DNA of 64,000 nucleotides from an uncultured Lachnospiraceae bacterium. GTDB taxonomy: Bacteria; Bacillota; Clostridia; Lachnospirales; Lachnospiraceae. Below the pieces are notes generated by a model. That model ran no database searches and had not been told where the DNA came from. It saw nothing but the letters and a program-made list of their open reading frames with translations. Positions 43,155 through 51,034 of this stretch are shown piece by piece. How positions within the stretch are numbered: the first letter of the stretch is position 1; each line of letters opens with the position of its first letter. Both the position numbers and the translations under genes were made by a program. The stretch spans positions 1 through 64,000 of the forward strand of contig CAJJYZ010000010.1 in assembly GCA_905197485.1 (NCBI GenBank), written 5' to 3'.

Positions 43155-43904
43155 CTACACTCTCTTCGCAATTTGCAATGCAATAAACAGCTTGTCAAGA
43201 TTATGATTTGCAGCAGACAAGCCATCCGTTTCATACCTTCCTTCTATGAGTACATCTCCTGCAACAAGAAAATCATATACTTCAAATCCATAAAAATCAC
43301 AAACCGCCTGAATTCCTGCTATCTCCATTTCTACCGCAATACATCCTTCTTCTTTTCTCTTGTTTACAAGATTTACGGTTTCCCGAAGCATACAATCCGT
43401 AGTCCATACTTTTCCCTGAACATAGGGTAACTTCAATTCCGAAAAAATTCCGGCTAATTTATCCGCATTTTTTATCTTTATATAATCCTTAGGCTTTGCA
43501 AAATAGTACGACAAACCTTCTCCTCTATATGCCTGCGTCGGAATAATAAACTTATTATTTGTCACTTCTCTGTTCAGGCTTCCGCACGAGCCAAACACAA
43601 TAAATTTCGAAGCTCCTGTCAAGTGATTAACATCAGCGATGGTTCCTCCCGCAAGAGCAGAACCAATCGGTGTGAGGTAGAATGCAATTGTCTCTTCTTC
43701 ATATTCGAATGCCCAGACTGCTATATTGCCATTACACGCACCTACTTCCGCTATCTGTTTACATTCAAAATTGTTGAGTATGTATTCATATATTATTTTT
43801 GAAAAGATAAGAATACATTTTTCGACTAAATATCTCTTTTCCCCATAAAAACTTTCTAACCTTACAATAGGTTCACTGTTTACGTCATATGAATCAATAA
43901 TCAT
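43155..43904 (-). CDS. Nucleoside phosphorylase
   Basis: A 249-residue enzyme of the PNP/UDP phosphorylase family, which splits nucleosides with phosphate to base and ribose-1-phosphate. FGSCGSLNREVTNNKFIIPTQAYRGEG (about 98-124) is the phosphate/base site region, and AVEMEIAGIQAVCDFYG (about 187-203) has the ribose-binding ME pair. The catalytic D/N position is near VAGDVLIEG. It is co-directional with the HD phosphohydrolase, 10 bases apart. Base preference is not decided by sequence. Confidence 0.9.
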   Translation of the reverse strand: MIIDSYDVNSEPIVRLESFYGEKRYLVEKCILIFSKIIYEYILNNFECKQIAEVGACNGNIAVWAFEYEEETIAFYLTPIGSALAGGTIADVNHLTGASKFIVFGSCGSLNREVTNNKFIIPTQAYRGEGLSYYFAKPKDYIKIKNADKLAGIFSELKLPYVQGKVWTTDCMLRETVNLVNKRKEEGCIAVEMEIAGIQAVCDFYGFEVYDFLVAGDVLIEGRYETDGLSAANHNLDKLFIALQIAKRV

Positions 43905-43964
43905 TTCCTTCCCTTCCTCTCATTACTGTGCACATACTTATAAAACAAATTTTCTCTGTTTTAC

Positions 43965-44207
43965 TTAATGCCTCTTTCTAAAAACAATCGCTCCTATCAC
44001 GAAAAGAATCATCCCTGCCAAAAGTAACTGAGCCGGAGTATTTTCATTTACTCTTCCTGCAACAAATACAGAAGTCGGACCATCCACTCCGCCAATAACA
44101 GAAACCGATACAGATTTTTTCAACTTTACAGCAATACCAACAACGGATAAAAGAATCCCAAATATTCCCATAATCATTCCAGCCATTTTCTTCATACTTT
44201 CTTTCAC
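43965..44207 (-). CDS. Small membrane protein with IGGxDGPT motif
   Basis: An 80-residue protein with two hydrophobic helices (about 9-27 and 60-76) around the motif SVIGGVDGPTSVFVAG (about 36-51). That motif is a signature of the beta subunit of sodium-pumping decarboxylases (OadB/GcdB), where it lies in a re-entrant, ion-binding loop. Here the rest of the 350-residue subunit is absent, so it cannot be that enzyme. Start is GTG at 44207, five to seven bases after GGAGGTG. Small proteins of this type recur in Lachnospiraceae and are often misnamed as decarboxylase subunits. Role unknown. Confidence 0.8.
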   Translation of the reverse strand: MKESMKKMAGMIMGIFGILLSVVGIAVKLKKSVSVSVIGGVDGPTSVFVAGRVNENTPAQLLLAGMILFVIGAIVFRKRH

Positions 44208-44382
44208 AGTTACACCTCCAAACTGTTTTTATCCGCGAAATCTTGTTTAAATTATATCATTAAATAGCCTGATTTCATAGTTTTAAAGTGATAAAATATT
44301 ATTCGAAATTCCTTTTATGCAAATGTATATTTCTTATACAAAGCGTTTTCTAATAAGCCGAAATTTTCTTAAAATTTATCAG

Positions 44383-44407
44383 AAAAAAACGACAGATTAC
44401 TCTGCCG
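44383..44407 (-). terminator. Terminator of the CatA-like gene
   Basis: On the minus strand CGGCAGA, loop GTAA and TCTGTCG (one G-U pair) are followed by TTTTTTT. Confidence 0.8.
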
Positions 44408-44427
44408 CCCTTTTCCAAAACTAAATT

Positions 44428-45051
44428 TTATTTCAAACAATCAATCTCTTCCTGCAGATTCTTTAAAAACTTCCCCGCGTGGGCGCCATCCATCTGCGTA
44501 TGATGAAATTGAAAGGAAATCGCCAACTCATAGCGAAACCATTTCTTTTTATACTTTCCCCAAATGATAAACGGATTATTGAAAATACCACTATTCATCC
44601 CAACCGCGCCATCGATTTCCGTATCAATAATCGCCGATGTTCCGATAACCATACTATCGCCAGATAAGTCTCTATCCTCGCATGTTCTTGCAACATGCGA
44701 AGTATATCGCAAATACTCTTTATTATATAATTCCAAGTCTTCCACATATAAAATGTCACAGGAATTTATTTCTCCGTCTTTATTCTTTACAATCGTGTTG
44801 ACCGCAATCCTATCATATTGCATCAGCTTATCACCGACAGGAAGAATGTAAAATTCTTTGACACTCGCAGCCGCTTTCCCAATGCAATAATCAAGAAGCA
44901 TATTGAACTTCATACGTCTTTTTTTGCTGACTTTTATCAGATTCGTCACATCCAACGTCTTAAAAAAAGTAACCATCGGATTCGGCGCTTTCATCCAGAG
45001 TTCATATGCCGAAGCTCTTGTCGTGTCTTGTGGTTGAACCTCTTTTACCAT
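44428..45051 (-). CDS. Chloramphenicol acetyltransferase-like (CatA-like) O-acetyltransferase
   Basis: A 207-residue protein of the chloramphenicol acetyltransferase fold. The catalytic histidine motif HHTQMDGAHAG (about 182-192, matching HHxxxDGxH) and the N-terminal FFKTLDVTNLIKVSKK region are plain, and the length fits (about 210-220). Classic enzymes inactivate chloramphenicol by acetylating it, but many relatives in gut Clostridia have other or no drug activity. Therefore resistance should not be assumed. ATG 45051 follows GGGAGGAG. A truncated DHFR-family gene is immediately upstream. Confidence 0.88.
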   Translation of the reverse strand: MVKEVQPQDTTRASAYELWMKAPNPMVTFFKTLDVTNLIKVSKKRRMKFNMLLDYCIGKAAASVKEFYILPVGDKLMQYDRIAVNTIVKNKDGEINSCDILYVEDLELYNKEYLRYTSHVARTCEDRDLSGDSMVIGTSAIIDTEIDGAVGMNSGIFNNPFIIWGKYKKKWFRYELAISFQFHHTQMDGAHAGKFLKNLQEEIDCLK

Positions 45052-45075
45052 TCTGTCTCCTCCCTATCCTTATCT

Positions 45076-45177
45076 TCACTCATCATTTCCTTGTCCATTC
45101 AGCCACTCGACACCACCGTTATCATCTGCAATATATCCGTCAAGGCTCATTGCGATAAATAAATTCAATTTTCTCAT
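45076..45177 (-). pseudogene. Dihydrofolate reductase family protein, 5' fragment
   Basis: A 33-codon frame with a strong site GGAGG before ATG 45177 begins MRKLNLFIAMSLDGYIAD and continues NGGVEWLNGQ, the N-terminus of the YyaP/RibD-like DHFR family (normally about 180 residues). It stops at 45076 just after that, and the CatA-like gene starts 25 bases later, so about 145 codons are gone. The promoter end of the gene survives, and its signals may still drive the CatA-like gene. Confidence 0.75.
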
Positions 45178-45202
45178 ACCTTTTCCTCCGCCAAAGATAA
45201 GT

Positions 45203-45970
45203 CTATTTCAATAATCTATATGTTTCGTCTGCAACCGGCTCACACCACTCATTGGATATCTCTTCTCCTGGCACTTCAATTGCTAGCTGAGAAAACCATT
45301 CATCCGGTGCAGCACCATGCCAATGCTTCACTTCTGCCGGAATATTGATACAGTCGCCTGGCTTCATTTCTATGACATCTTTGCCTTCTTCCTGATAATA
45401 TCCTCTTCCGGCAACACATATCAGTATCTGTCCTCCGACACTTTTTGCATGATGAATATGCCAGTTATTTCTGCATCCCGGTTCGAAGGTTACGTTAAAA
45501 ATTCCAACCTGAGAAGTAGAGAGCGGTGCGAGAAAACTTCTTCCTGAAAAATACTGTGCAAATTTATTGTTTGGTGCACCGATTGGAAACACCATCTCTT
45601 TTGCATGAGCACGCATTGCTTCTTCTTCGTATGGCAATTCTCCTTCACCTACTTTCCACACTTCTTTCGCAAGATTAAAAACGGCCCATGCCTTTGGCCA
45701 TCCGGCATAAAATGCGACATGCGTAATCACCGCAGCAATCTCTTTTTGTGTCACACCATGATTTTTGGCATTTTGCAGGTGATATTTTAAAGAAGAATCC
45801 GTAATACCTGAAGCCATCAAGGCAACTACTGTAATAATACTTCTTGTTTTTACATCGATATCCTGATTATTCCAGTTTTCACCAAAGAGCACGTCATCAT
45901 TAAAATGTGCAAACTGTGGTGCGAATCCGCCAAGCGCATTTCGTCCTGCTGTCTGTTCTATTTTCTCCAT
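45203..45970 (-). CDS. Carboxymuconolactone decarboxylase and cupin fusion protein
   Basis: A 255-residue two-domain protein. The first half is a carboxymuconolactone decarboxylase/AhpD-like domain (about 20-105; RSIITVVALMASGITDSSLKYHLQNAKNHG) without the CXXC of AhpD. The second half is a cupin (about 150-235) with metal ligands in GCRNNWHIHHAKSVGGQ and PGDCINIPAEVKHWHG. Such fusions are common beside flavodoxins and LysR regulators, as here, and are often annotated only as cupins. A role in quinone or redox stress handling is inferred. ATG 45970 follows GGAGG; flavodoxin lies 27 bases upstream. Confidence 0.9.
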   Translation of the reverse strand: MEKIEQTAGRNALGGFAPQFAHFNDDVLFGENWNNQDIDVKTRSIITVVALMASGITDSSLKYHLQNAKNHGVTQKEIAAVITHVAFYAGWPKAWAVFNLAKEVWKVGEGELPYEEEAMRAHAKEMVFPIGAPNNKFAQYFSGRSFLAPLSTSQVGIFNVTFEPGCRNNWHIHHAKSVGGQILICVAGRGYYQEEGKDVIEMKPGDCINIPAEVKHWHGAAPDEWFSQLAIEVPGEEISNEWCEPVADETYRLLK

Positions 45971-45997
45971 ATTCTGTATACCTCCATAATTTACAAT

Positions 45998-46468
45998 TTA
46001 TAAAGTTCTCACCCATTCACTGACTTCCTGTTTGTTTCCGCGATTTAACAGTCTTCCTTCCACAATAACTGCATCTGGTGCAGATGGCTGCAATTCTTTT
46101 ACGGTGTTACCAAATCCACTTCCACCGGATGTTGCAAAAAGCACGATTTTTTTGCCGCTGAAATCATGGGCTTCCAAAAATGTATTGATGATTGTCGGAG
46201 CCACATACCACCAGATTGGAAATCCCAAAAGTATTTCATCATAAGCGCTCATATCTATCTCTTTCTCCATAATCTCCGGTCTATATTTCTTATCACTCAT
46301 TTCGATACTGCTCCGAGATTTTTTATCCATCCAATTAAGGTCAGCTTTTGTATATGGAATCTTCGGCTCAATTTCAAGTAAATCAGCTTTTGTCTTCTCT
46401 GCAATAATCTCTGCTGCTTTTTTTGTTGTTCCACTTGCACTGAAAAATGCGACTAATTTTTTGCTCAT
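45998..46468 (-). CDS. Flavodoxin
   Basis: A 156-residue FMN-binding electron carrier or flavodoxin-like reductase. The phosphate loop SASGTTKKAAE is at residues 10-20 and the isoalloxazine-binding GFPIWWYVAPTIINTFLE near 80-97, with ATSGGSGFGNT near 112-122, as in the Flavodoxin_4 family. ATG 46468 follows AAAGGA. It is first in the flavodoxin to CMD-cupin transcript and lies downstream of a LysR gene that is interrupted by a stop codon. A large inverted repeat lies in its promoter region. Confidence 0.9.
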   Translation of the reverse strand: MSKKLVAFFSASGTTKKAAEIIAEKTKADLLEIEPKIPYTKADLNWMDKKSRSSIEMSDKKYRPEIMEKEIDMSAYDEILLGFPIWWYVAPTIINTFLEAHDFSGKKIVLFATSGGSGFGNTVKELQPSAPDAVIVEGRLLNRGNKQEVSEWVRTL

Positions 46469-46502
46469 AATACTAAATTCCTTTCTTTTCGAATTCTACT
46501 AA

Positions 46503-46554
46503 AAAATAGATGTATAATATTTACATTTATCTTACACATCTATTTTAGGCTCAA
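46503..46554 (-). promoter_or_regulatory. Flavodoxin operon promoter with an 11-base inverted repeat
   Basis: AAAATAGATGT (46503-46513) and ACATCTATTTT (46536-46546) are perfectly complementary, 22 bases apart. On the minus strand a possible promoter TTGAGC (46549-46554), 17 bases, GATAAA is interleaved with the repeat, so a bound protein would affect polymerase. It is the likely target of the LysR protein encoded upstream or of another redox regulator. Confidence 0.55.
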
Positions 46555-46592
46555 TTACTTCAATATGTCTAATGCTTATATTGCATCTTATT

Positions 46593-47471
46593 TTATGTCT
46601 GAAAAGCATGAATTTCCTCAATCATTTTACTGGCAGCCTGGGAATATGGGATATTTCGTCTCCAGGCAATTACTGTGCTTGTTGTAATTTCAGGAGAAAT
46701 TCTTCGCTGTACAAGAATGTCTTCCCTCCAATACTTTGCGACACCTTCAATAGATACCGGATAACCCAGTCCATTTGCAGCCATGACTCCTGCATTCGTT
46801 CCAAGATTACTCGTAAAAGCAATCTGGAGTTTAGAAAAATCTTTTCCAAACCAATTGGCAAGTTCACTTTGAATGTTCATTCTTTCAGGCAGAATTAATG
46901 GTTTCCCAATAAGGTCTTCCTTTTTTATAAACTCTCTTTCTGCCAACGGGTCATCCGGTCGCATTCCGACACACCAGTGGTCAGAGTCTGTAATTCGAAT
47001 ATAATCCAACCCTTCTGTATCCACCGGCTCCAAGAATAATGCGATGTCTACAAGTCCTTTATTCATCAACTCATACACTGTGTCTGCTGTTGCAGTATGA
47101 AGCACAATCTGAACAAGCGGATATTTTTCTTTATATCTTTTACATATCCTCGCCAATGTTTCCACTGCCGCAAATTCACCGCATCCAATGGTTATAGTGC
47201 CTTCTACAACATCTTCTTTTCCCTTCAGTTCCTCCAGCGTTTTTTCCTCAAGATTCAGAATCTCCAAAGCGCGTCTTTTTAATAGCATCCCCTCGTCTGT
47301 AAGAGAAATCTTCTTTCCATTTCGAATAAACAATGTTATCCCAAGTTCCTCTTCAAATGCCGCCATTTATCTAGATAGCGTTGGCTGTGTGATATGTAAT
47401 TGTTCTGCTGCTTTTGTAAAGTTTTGTTCTTTTGCTACTGTCAAAAAATAGCGTAATAATCTTAATTCCAT
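46593..47471 (-). pseudogene. LysR-type regulator interrupted by a nonsense codon
   Basis: Translation from ATG 47471 gives MELRLLRYFLTVAKEQNFTK and the helix-turn-helix up to QPTLSR, then TAA at 47367-47369, then MAAFEEELG in the same frame and a full effector domain to 46593. Intact relatives read TLSRQ(I/M)..EEELG, so a CAA-to-TAA change is the simplest cause. The break is inside the DNA-binding domain; a protein restarted at 47366 would lack it. The gene sits upstream of the flavodoxin and CMD-cupin genes, which are usual targets of such regulators. Sequencing error is the alternative. Confidence 0.85.
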
Positions 47472-47531
47472 ATATTTTTATCCCTACAACTTCTAATTCT
47501 GCTGTCTCATATAAACTAAAATCGAGATTCA

Positions 47532-47630
47532 TTACGATTCTCTGCTTCTTTTCCAAAGCGTAACCCACCCAAAGACACATCCACCTGTGGCAAGTGCAAA
47601 AATCCATGATGAAACGAATCCCCATATCAC
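47532..47630 (-). CDS. Possible small membrane peptide coupled to a GNAT gene
   Basis: A 32-codon frame starts at GTG 47630, overlapping the stop of the GNAT gene as TAGTG. The product would be one hydrophobic helix (WGFVSSWIFALATGGCVFG) ending in a basic tail KRSRES. It may be translated by coupling, or be the remains of a larger membrane protein gene. No own ribosome site or family match is seen. Confidence 0.3.
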   Translation of the reverse strand: MIWGFVSSWIFALATGGCVFGWVTLWKRSRES

Positions 47631-48043
47631 TACACCATTACATACTCTTTTTCTCCGGTGCTTTCATCCAGCCTTTCCTCCCGAATCACAAATCCTTCCC
47701 TTTGATAAAATCGTACCGCTCTTTCATTTTTCTCATATGCGCTTAAATACAAACTTTCCTTTCTCTCCTTTACAAAATCAAGCAAGCGTTTCCCGATTCC
47801 CTGCGACTGCGCTTCCCAAGCCACAAAAATTCCTTCAACATAATCTCCATTCATCCCTACAAAACCTTGGATTCTCCCTGTACTTTCGTACACATAAATT
47901 TCCGCCTGCAAAAACATCTCCTTAACCATTTGAAAATGATTCTGCCAATACTGTGCCGAAATAAAATCATGCGCTTTCATATTCGTATCAAGCCAAATCT
48001 TTGCGACTTCTTCCAAATCTGTTTTTTCAAATTCCCGAATCAT
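47630..48043 (-). CDS. GNAT family N-acetyltransferase
   Basis: A 137-residue GNAT protein of the YjaB-like class. It begins MIREFEKTDLEEVAKIWLDTN and shows the acetyl-CoA loop WEAQSQGIGKRLLDFVKE (about 75-92) and the terminal ERAVRFYQREGFVIREE (about 105-121). The target is unknown. ATG 48043 follows GGGAGGAG; an earlier in-frame ATG has no such site. It is on the same strand as the half-size EamA gene, 44 bases downstream of it. Confidence 0.88.
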   Translation of the reverse strand: MIREFEKTDLEEVAKIWLDTNMKAHDFISAQYWQNHFQMVKEMFLQAEIYVYESTGRIQGFVGMNGDYVEGIFVAWEAQSQGIGKRLLDFVKERKESLYLSAYEKNERAVRFYQREGFVIREERLDESTGEKEYVMV

Positions 48044-48087
48044 AATACTCCTCCCTCTTCTGTAAAATAGTAGTCCTAAAGTCTTGA

Positions 48088-48501
48088 TTAGATAACCATT
48101 ATCAGCGTTCCGATTCCAATCAATGCACATCCTACCAAAGATTTTGTCGTAAATTCTTCATGCAGAAATACAAAGGCAAGAATCAGAGTAATCACAACGC
48201 TCAGTTTATCTATCGGAACAACTTTCGAGGCTTTTCCTATTTGCAAAGCTTTATAATAACACAACCATGAAGCCCCTGTTGCCAAGCCGGATAGAATCAA
48301 AAACGTCCAACTCTTTTTATTAATGTTTGAAATACCACCTTGTGCATGTGTAAGGAACACCATCCCCCACGCCATAATCACTACAACAACTGTCCGAATT
48401 GCCGTCGCCAAGTTCGAATTTACTCCTTCAATTCCTATCTTCGCCAATATAGAAGTCAGCGCTGCAAATACTGCTGAACCCAATGCAAATACAAACCACA
48501 T
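48088..48501 (-). CDS. EamA family transporter, half-size
   Basis: A 137-residue membrane protein with five helices, equal to one EamA domain; ordinary drug/metabolite transporters have two. The start FALGSAVFAALTSILAKIGIEGVNSNLATAIRT and end VITLILAFVFLHEEFTTKSLVGCALIGIGTLIMV are typical. Single-domain members are a known group that probably act as dimers, so it need not be truncated. ATG 48501 follows GGAG. Substrate unknown. Confidence 0.9.
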   Translation of the reverse strand: MWFVFALGSAVFAALTSILAKIGIEGVNSNLATAIRTVVVVIMAWGMVFLTHAQGGISNINKKSWTFLILSGLATGASWLCYYKALQIGKASKVVPIDKLSVVITLILAFVFLHEEFTTKSLVGCALIGIGTLIMVI

Positions 48502-48538
48502 CTTCTACTCCTCCACAAAACCAAATTAGATATGAACT

Positions 48539-49519
48539 TTATACCAGTAAAAATGATTCTTCATCCGCCTGCTTAATACAAAATACTACACACCACTCAA
48601 CATCGCCTTGAAAAGGTTCAAAGTGCAAAGCCGACGCCGCAACATGGATATTCCCCTGCACCTCATCTTCCACCACAATCGATACCGGCCCAGAATCCGT
48701 CCCTATCACAGTATCGCAAAAAGCTAAGTCATTCTCCTCTTCCATCGCTGTAATCTCGCGTACATTATCTCCATCGGCAGAATCCATCACCAGAATATCC
48801 TCCATTGGTTCCGGAGAAATCGTATAGCTCATCTCAATGAAATGCGTTGGGAAAATCCAGCGCCCGGAACGCCTCCTGCTTCTCGGCATCCTTTGTTGTT
48901 TCAATTCCTTCATAGTCAATATATATTTTCTTCCATTAAAAGGATGCGAAAACTGAAAAGAATCACCCTTTGCACACACTTTAAAATGAACTCCTGGAAC
49001 TTTCACCGCTTGCGGTTTCATTGTGATAGAAAGAGTCCTGATTTCAGAGCTATGTTTTCTTTCCCATGGAAACGTCCATCTATAAATCACCCATCCACAG
49101 GATTTATCCAGTCTATAGTGTTCTGCCATCTCTATCGCTATTTCCTCTGACGCTGACATTTCATCCGATAAATACGGACTAAAACTTACGGAACATCCCT
49201 GCGTACTTTCGAATACTTGTCCATTTAATTCTAAACATGGTCGAAATTCAAAGCAAAATGGATTCTCTAAATCTATCTGCATCTGTCGTTCACGCGTAAG
49301 TTGTTCATAGAAATGATGAAACCGCTCCGTATTCTCACTCAAACACCACTTTTTTATGAAACTTTGGATTCTTTCCACATCAATTTGCATACAGAAATCA
49401 ATTATCAATTCCTTATTACGAGAGTAAACCGCTGGAATCACCCAATGATAACCTGCCCAATCGAATTGCTTATCTTGTAAGCATTTCTCCATTCTCAATG
49501 TTTTAAATCCTTCATACAT
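48539..49519 (-). CDS. Hypothetical protein
   Basis: A 326-residue soluble protein with no family that I recognise. It has no signal peptide or membrane helix. It is rich in aromatic residues and has a basic patch QQRMPRSRRRSGRWIFPTHF (about 210-229) in the middle and an acidic C-terminal third. The ATG at 49519 is preceded directly by AAAGG, which is rather close; a start at the next methionine (49492) is possible. It is 37 bases upstream of the EamA gene on the same strand. Confidence 0.6.
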   Translation of the reverse strand: MYEGFKTLRMEKCLQDKQFDWAGYHWVIPAVYSRNKELIIDFCMQIDVERIQSFIKKWCLSENTERFHHFYEQLTRERQMQIDLENPFCFEFRPCLELNGQVFESTQGCSVSFSPYLSDEMSASEEIAIEMAEHYRLDKSCGWVIYRWTFPWERKHSSEIRTLSITMKPQAVKVPGVHFKVCAKGDSFQFSHPFNGRKYILTMKELKQQRMPRSRRRSGRWIFPTHFIEMSYTISPEPMEDILVMDSADGDNVREITAMEEENDLAFCDTVIGTDSGPVSIVVEDEVQGNIHVAASALHFEPFQGDVEWCVVFCIKQADEESFLLV

Positions 49520-49614
49520 CCTTTAATTATACACGTCCTTCATAATATGTTTTTGCAAATATTCGCGGAACTCCTCATATTAGATTAGCAAGTCAGTTTT
49601 TGTATTATTATAAA

Positions 49615-49686
49615 TTACAAAAGATACATATCTTCTAAAACTTGTAATGCTTCATCCACTTCCATGTCAAGTCCGATGTTTTTCAT
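49615..49686 (-). pseudogene. Small frame, likely 3' remnant of the AbiEii-type gene
   Basis: A 23-codon frame whose ATG overlaps the stop of the truncated AbiEii gene (TAATG). It reads MKNIGLDMEVDEALQVLEDM and ends YLL. It looks like the C-terminal tail of a longer protein, and its position suggests it is the far end of the same nucleotidyltransferase gene after loss of the middle. Confidence 0.4.
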
Positions 49687-49901
49687 TATTTATATTTGCC
49701 TTTCTTAATAAACTCCCACAACACTTCGGCAAATTCTTCAAATCGATTTTCAATCAATAATATCATATCAATATCTCTAGTAGCACGAAAGTCAAGATTT
49801 TCCTTATTCATCAAGATATCACACGCCGTACCGCCGATAATTGTATAACAATCTTCATATCCTTTAAACTTTTCTTTCAGAGTTTCCAATCCTATTACCA
49901 T
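49686..49901 (-). pseudogene. AbiEii/AbiGii-type nucleotidyltransferase toxin, truncated
   Basis: A 71-codon frame whose sequence YTIIGGTACDILMN and FRATRDIDMILLIE is the nucleotidyltransferase GG...RxTxDID motif of AbiEii-type toxins. Intact proteins have 200-300 residues; this one stops just after the first metal-binding strand, so it lacks the rest of the active site and is very probably inactive. It overlaps the end of the upstream AbiEi-like gene by seven bases, the normal order of type IV AbiE toxin-antitoxin systems. Confidence 0.75.
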
Positions 49902-50854
49902 ATATATTTCTCCATAACCTCTTCCATCTGCATTTCAACTCGTTCATCATCCGTTTCTTTAAAGCTTTCTGCCAACGACACGATATCTACAAGCCCATTT
50001 CTTGCGTAAACCAGTGGATTATACTTCCATAATTCAATTTCTACATAGTTGCACTCTGCTATCAGTTTCGGTTCAACAATATATTCTTGGGGGATATCCT
50101 TTATCCTTTTTTTATCCATCGCATAAACTATATGTTTCGGATAATTCAGTAGACTCTGTTTTGCAAGTGCTGTTTCTCCTGCAACAGGCAGATTCATATC
50201 AAAATGCCTGCTATCCACATATATTCTCTTCTGGACAGGTGACTGCAAATATTCACTCGAAAGTTGGTATAATCCTCTTCCATTATCAACCGCCTCAACT
50301 ATTTTACGTGTCCCGTCTTTTCGTGTTTTCAATAAACCAATCTCTTGTAATTCCTGAACAGCCCTACTTATCCCCATCGCTGACATTTCAAGACACTTCC
50401 CCAATTCTAACTGACTTTTTGCTTCGCGTTTCTTTAAATATATGAAATACAAAAGAAGAAACTGTGCCATTGCAGATATTTTTTCAACTTTTTTTCTCTT
50501 TCCGGCACAAAATTCTTTTAAACATATGCCAAACTCCGGCACATAAAACTGAGAATACGGTACGATAAAAGAAATCCTGCTGTTAATTAACGCATTTCTT
50601 TGATAGGTAGAAACCACGTCCAGCCATAATACAACCTGCATACCAGAATACTTCTCAATTTCTTCCATTTCTTTTTTAAAAACAGAAACATTAAAATTAT
50701 CAGAAGTATTTTTCATCAATATACTCCTCATATCTCCGAAATTAATCACAAAGTATTCTTTTTTATTTCTTAAGTATAGCGGTAATCTGTTCTTTCCATC
50801 CCATTCTTTTATTTTAACAGACAATCCAAATATATCGGCTAAATATTTATCCAT
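49895..50854 (-). CDS. AbiEi-like antitoxin / winged-helix regulator
   Basis: A 319-residue protein. Near residues 130-205 is a winged helix-turn-helix (QLELGKCLEMSAMGISRAVQELQEIGLLKTRKDG), and the C-terminal third has HIVYAMDKKRIKDIPQEY and LVYARNGLVDIVSLAESF, typical of the AbiEi-like regulators found before AbiEii nucleotidyltransferases. In intact systems it represses the operon and blocks the toxin. It seems complete here, while its toxin is truncated. ATG 50854 has a weak AAAAGG site. Confidence 0.75.
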   Translation of the reverse strand: MDKYLADIFGLSVKIKEWDGKNRLPLYLRNKKEYFVINFGDMRSILMKNTSDNFNVSVFKKEMEEIEKYSGMQVVLWLDVVSTYQRNALINSRISFIVPYSQFYVPEFGICLKEFCAGKRKKVEKISAMAQFLLLYFIYLKKREAKSQLELGKCLEMSAMGISRAVQELQEIGLLKTRKDGTRKIVEAVDNGRGLYQLSSEYLQSPVQKRIYVDSRHFDMNLPVAGETALAKQSLLNYPKHIVYAMDKKRIKDIPQEYIVEPKLIAECNYVEIELWKYNPLVYARNGLVDIVSLAESFKETDDERVEMQMEEVMEKYIW

Positions 50855-50980
50855 AAAACACCTTTTAACATTTTTATTTTATATTATCACATCATTTGTT
50901 AGCATTCAATATTTTTGTTATTTTATACTTGTTACAAGATTCCAAATAATAAATGTACACTATTTTCTCATTATACCACA

Positions 50981-51015
50981 AAACGGGAAACTGCTTCTTC
51001 TGCAATTTCCCGTTT
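50981..51015 (-). terminator. Terminator of pckA
   Basis: AAACGGGAAA (50981-50990) and TTTCCCGTTT (51006-51015) are perfectly complementary, with an inner CTGC/GCAG pair; on the minus strand TTTTG follows. Confidence 0.8.
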
Positions 51016-51034
51016 CCGTTATTTTTTCTATCTC

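Noticed and set aside
43965..44207. Annotation as a decarboxylase beta subunit
   Set aside because: Only the short IGGxDGPT loop is shared; the protein is far too small to be the pump subunit.
44428..45051. Confirmed chloramphenicol resistance gene
   Set aside because: The fold and catalytic histidine fit, but many relatives in gut Clostridia lack such activity and no resistance context is present.
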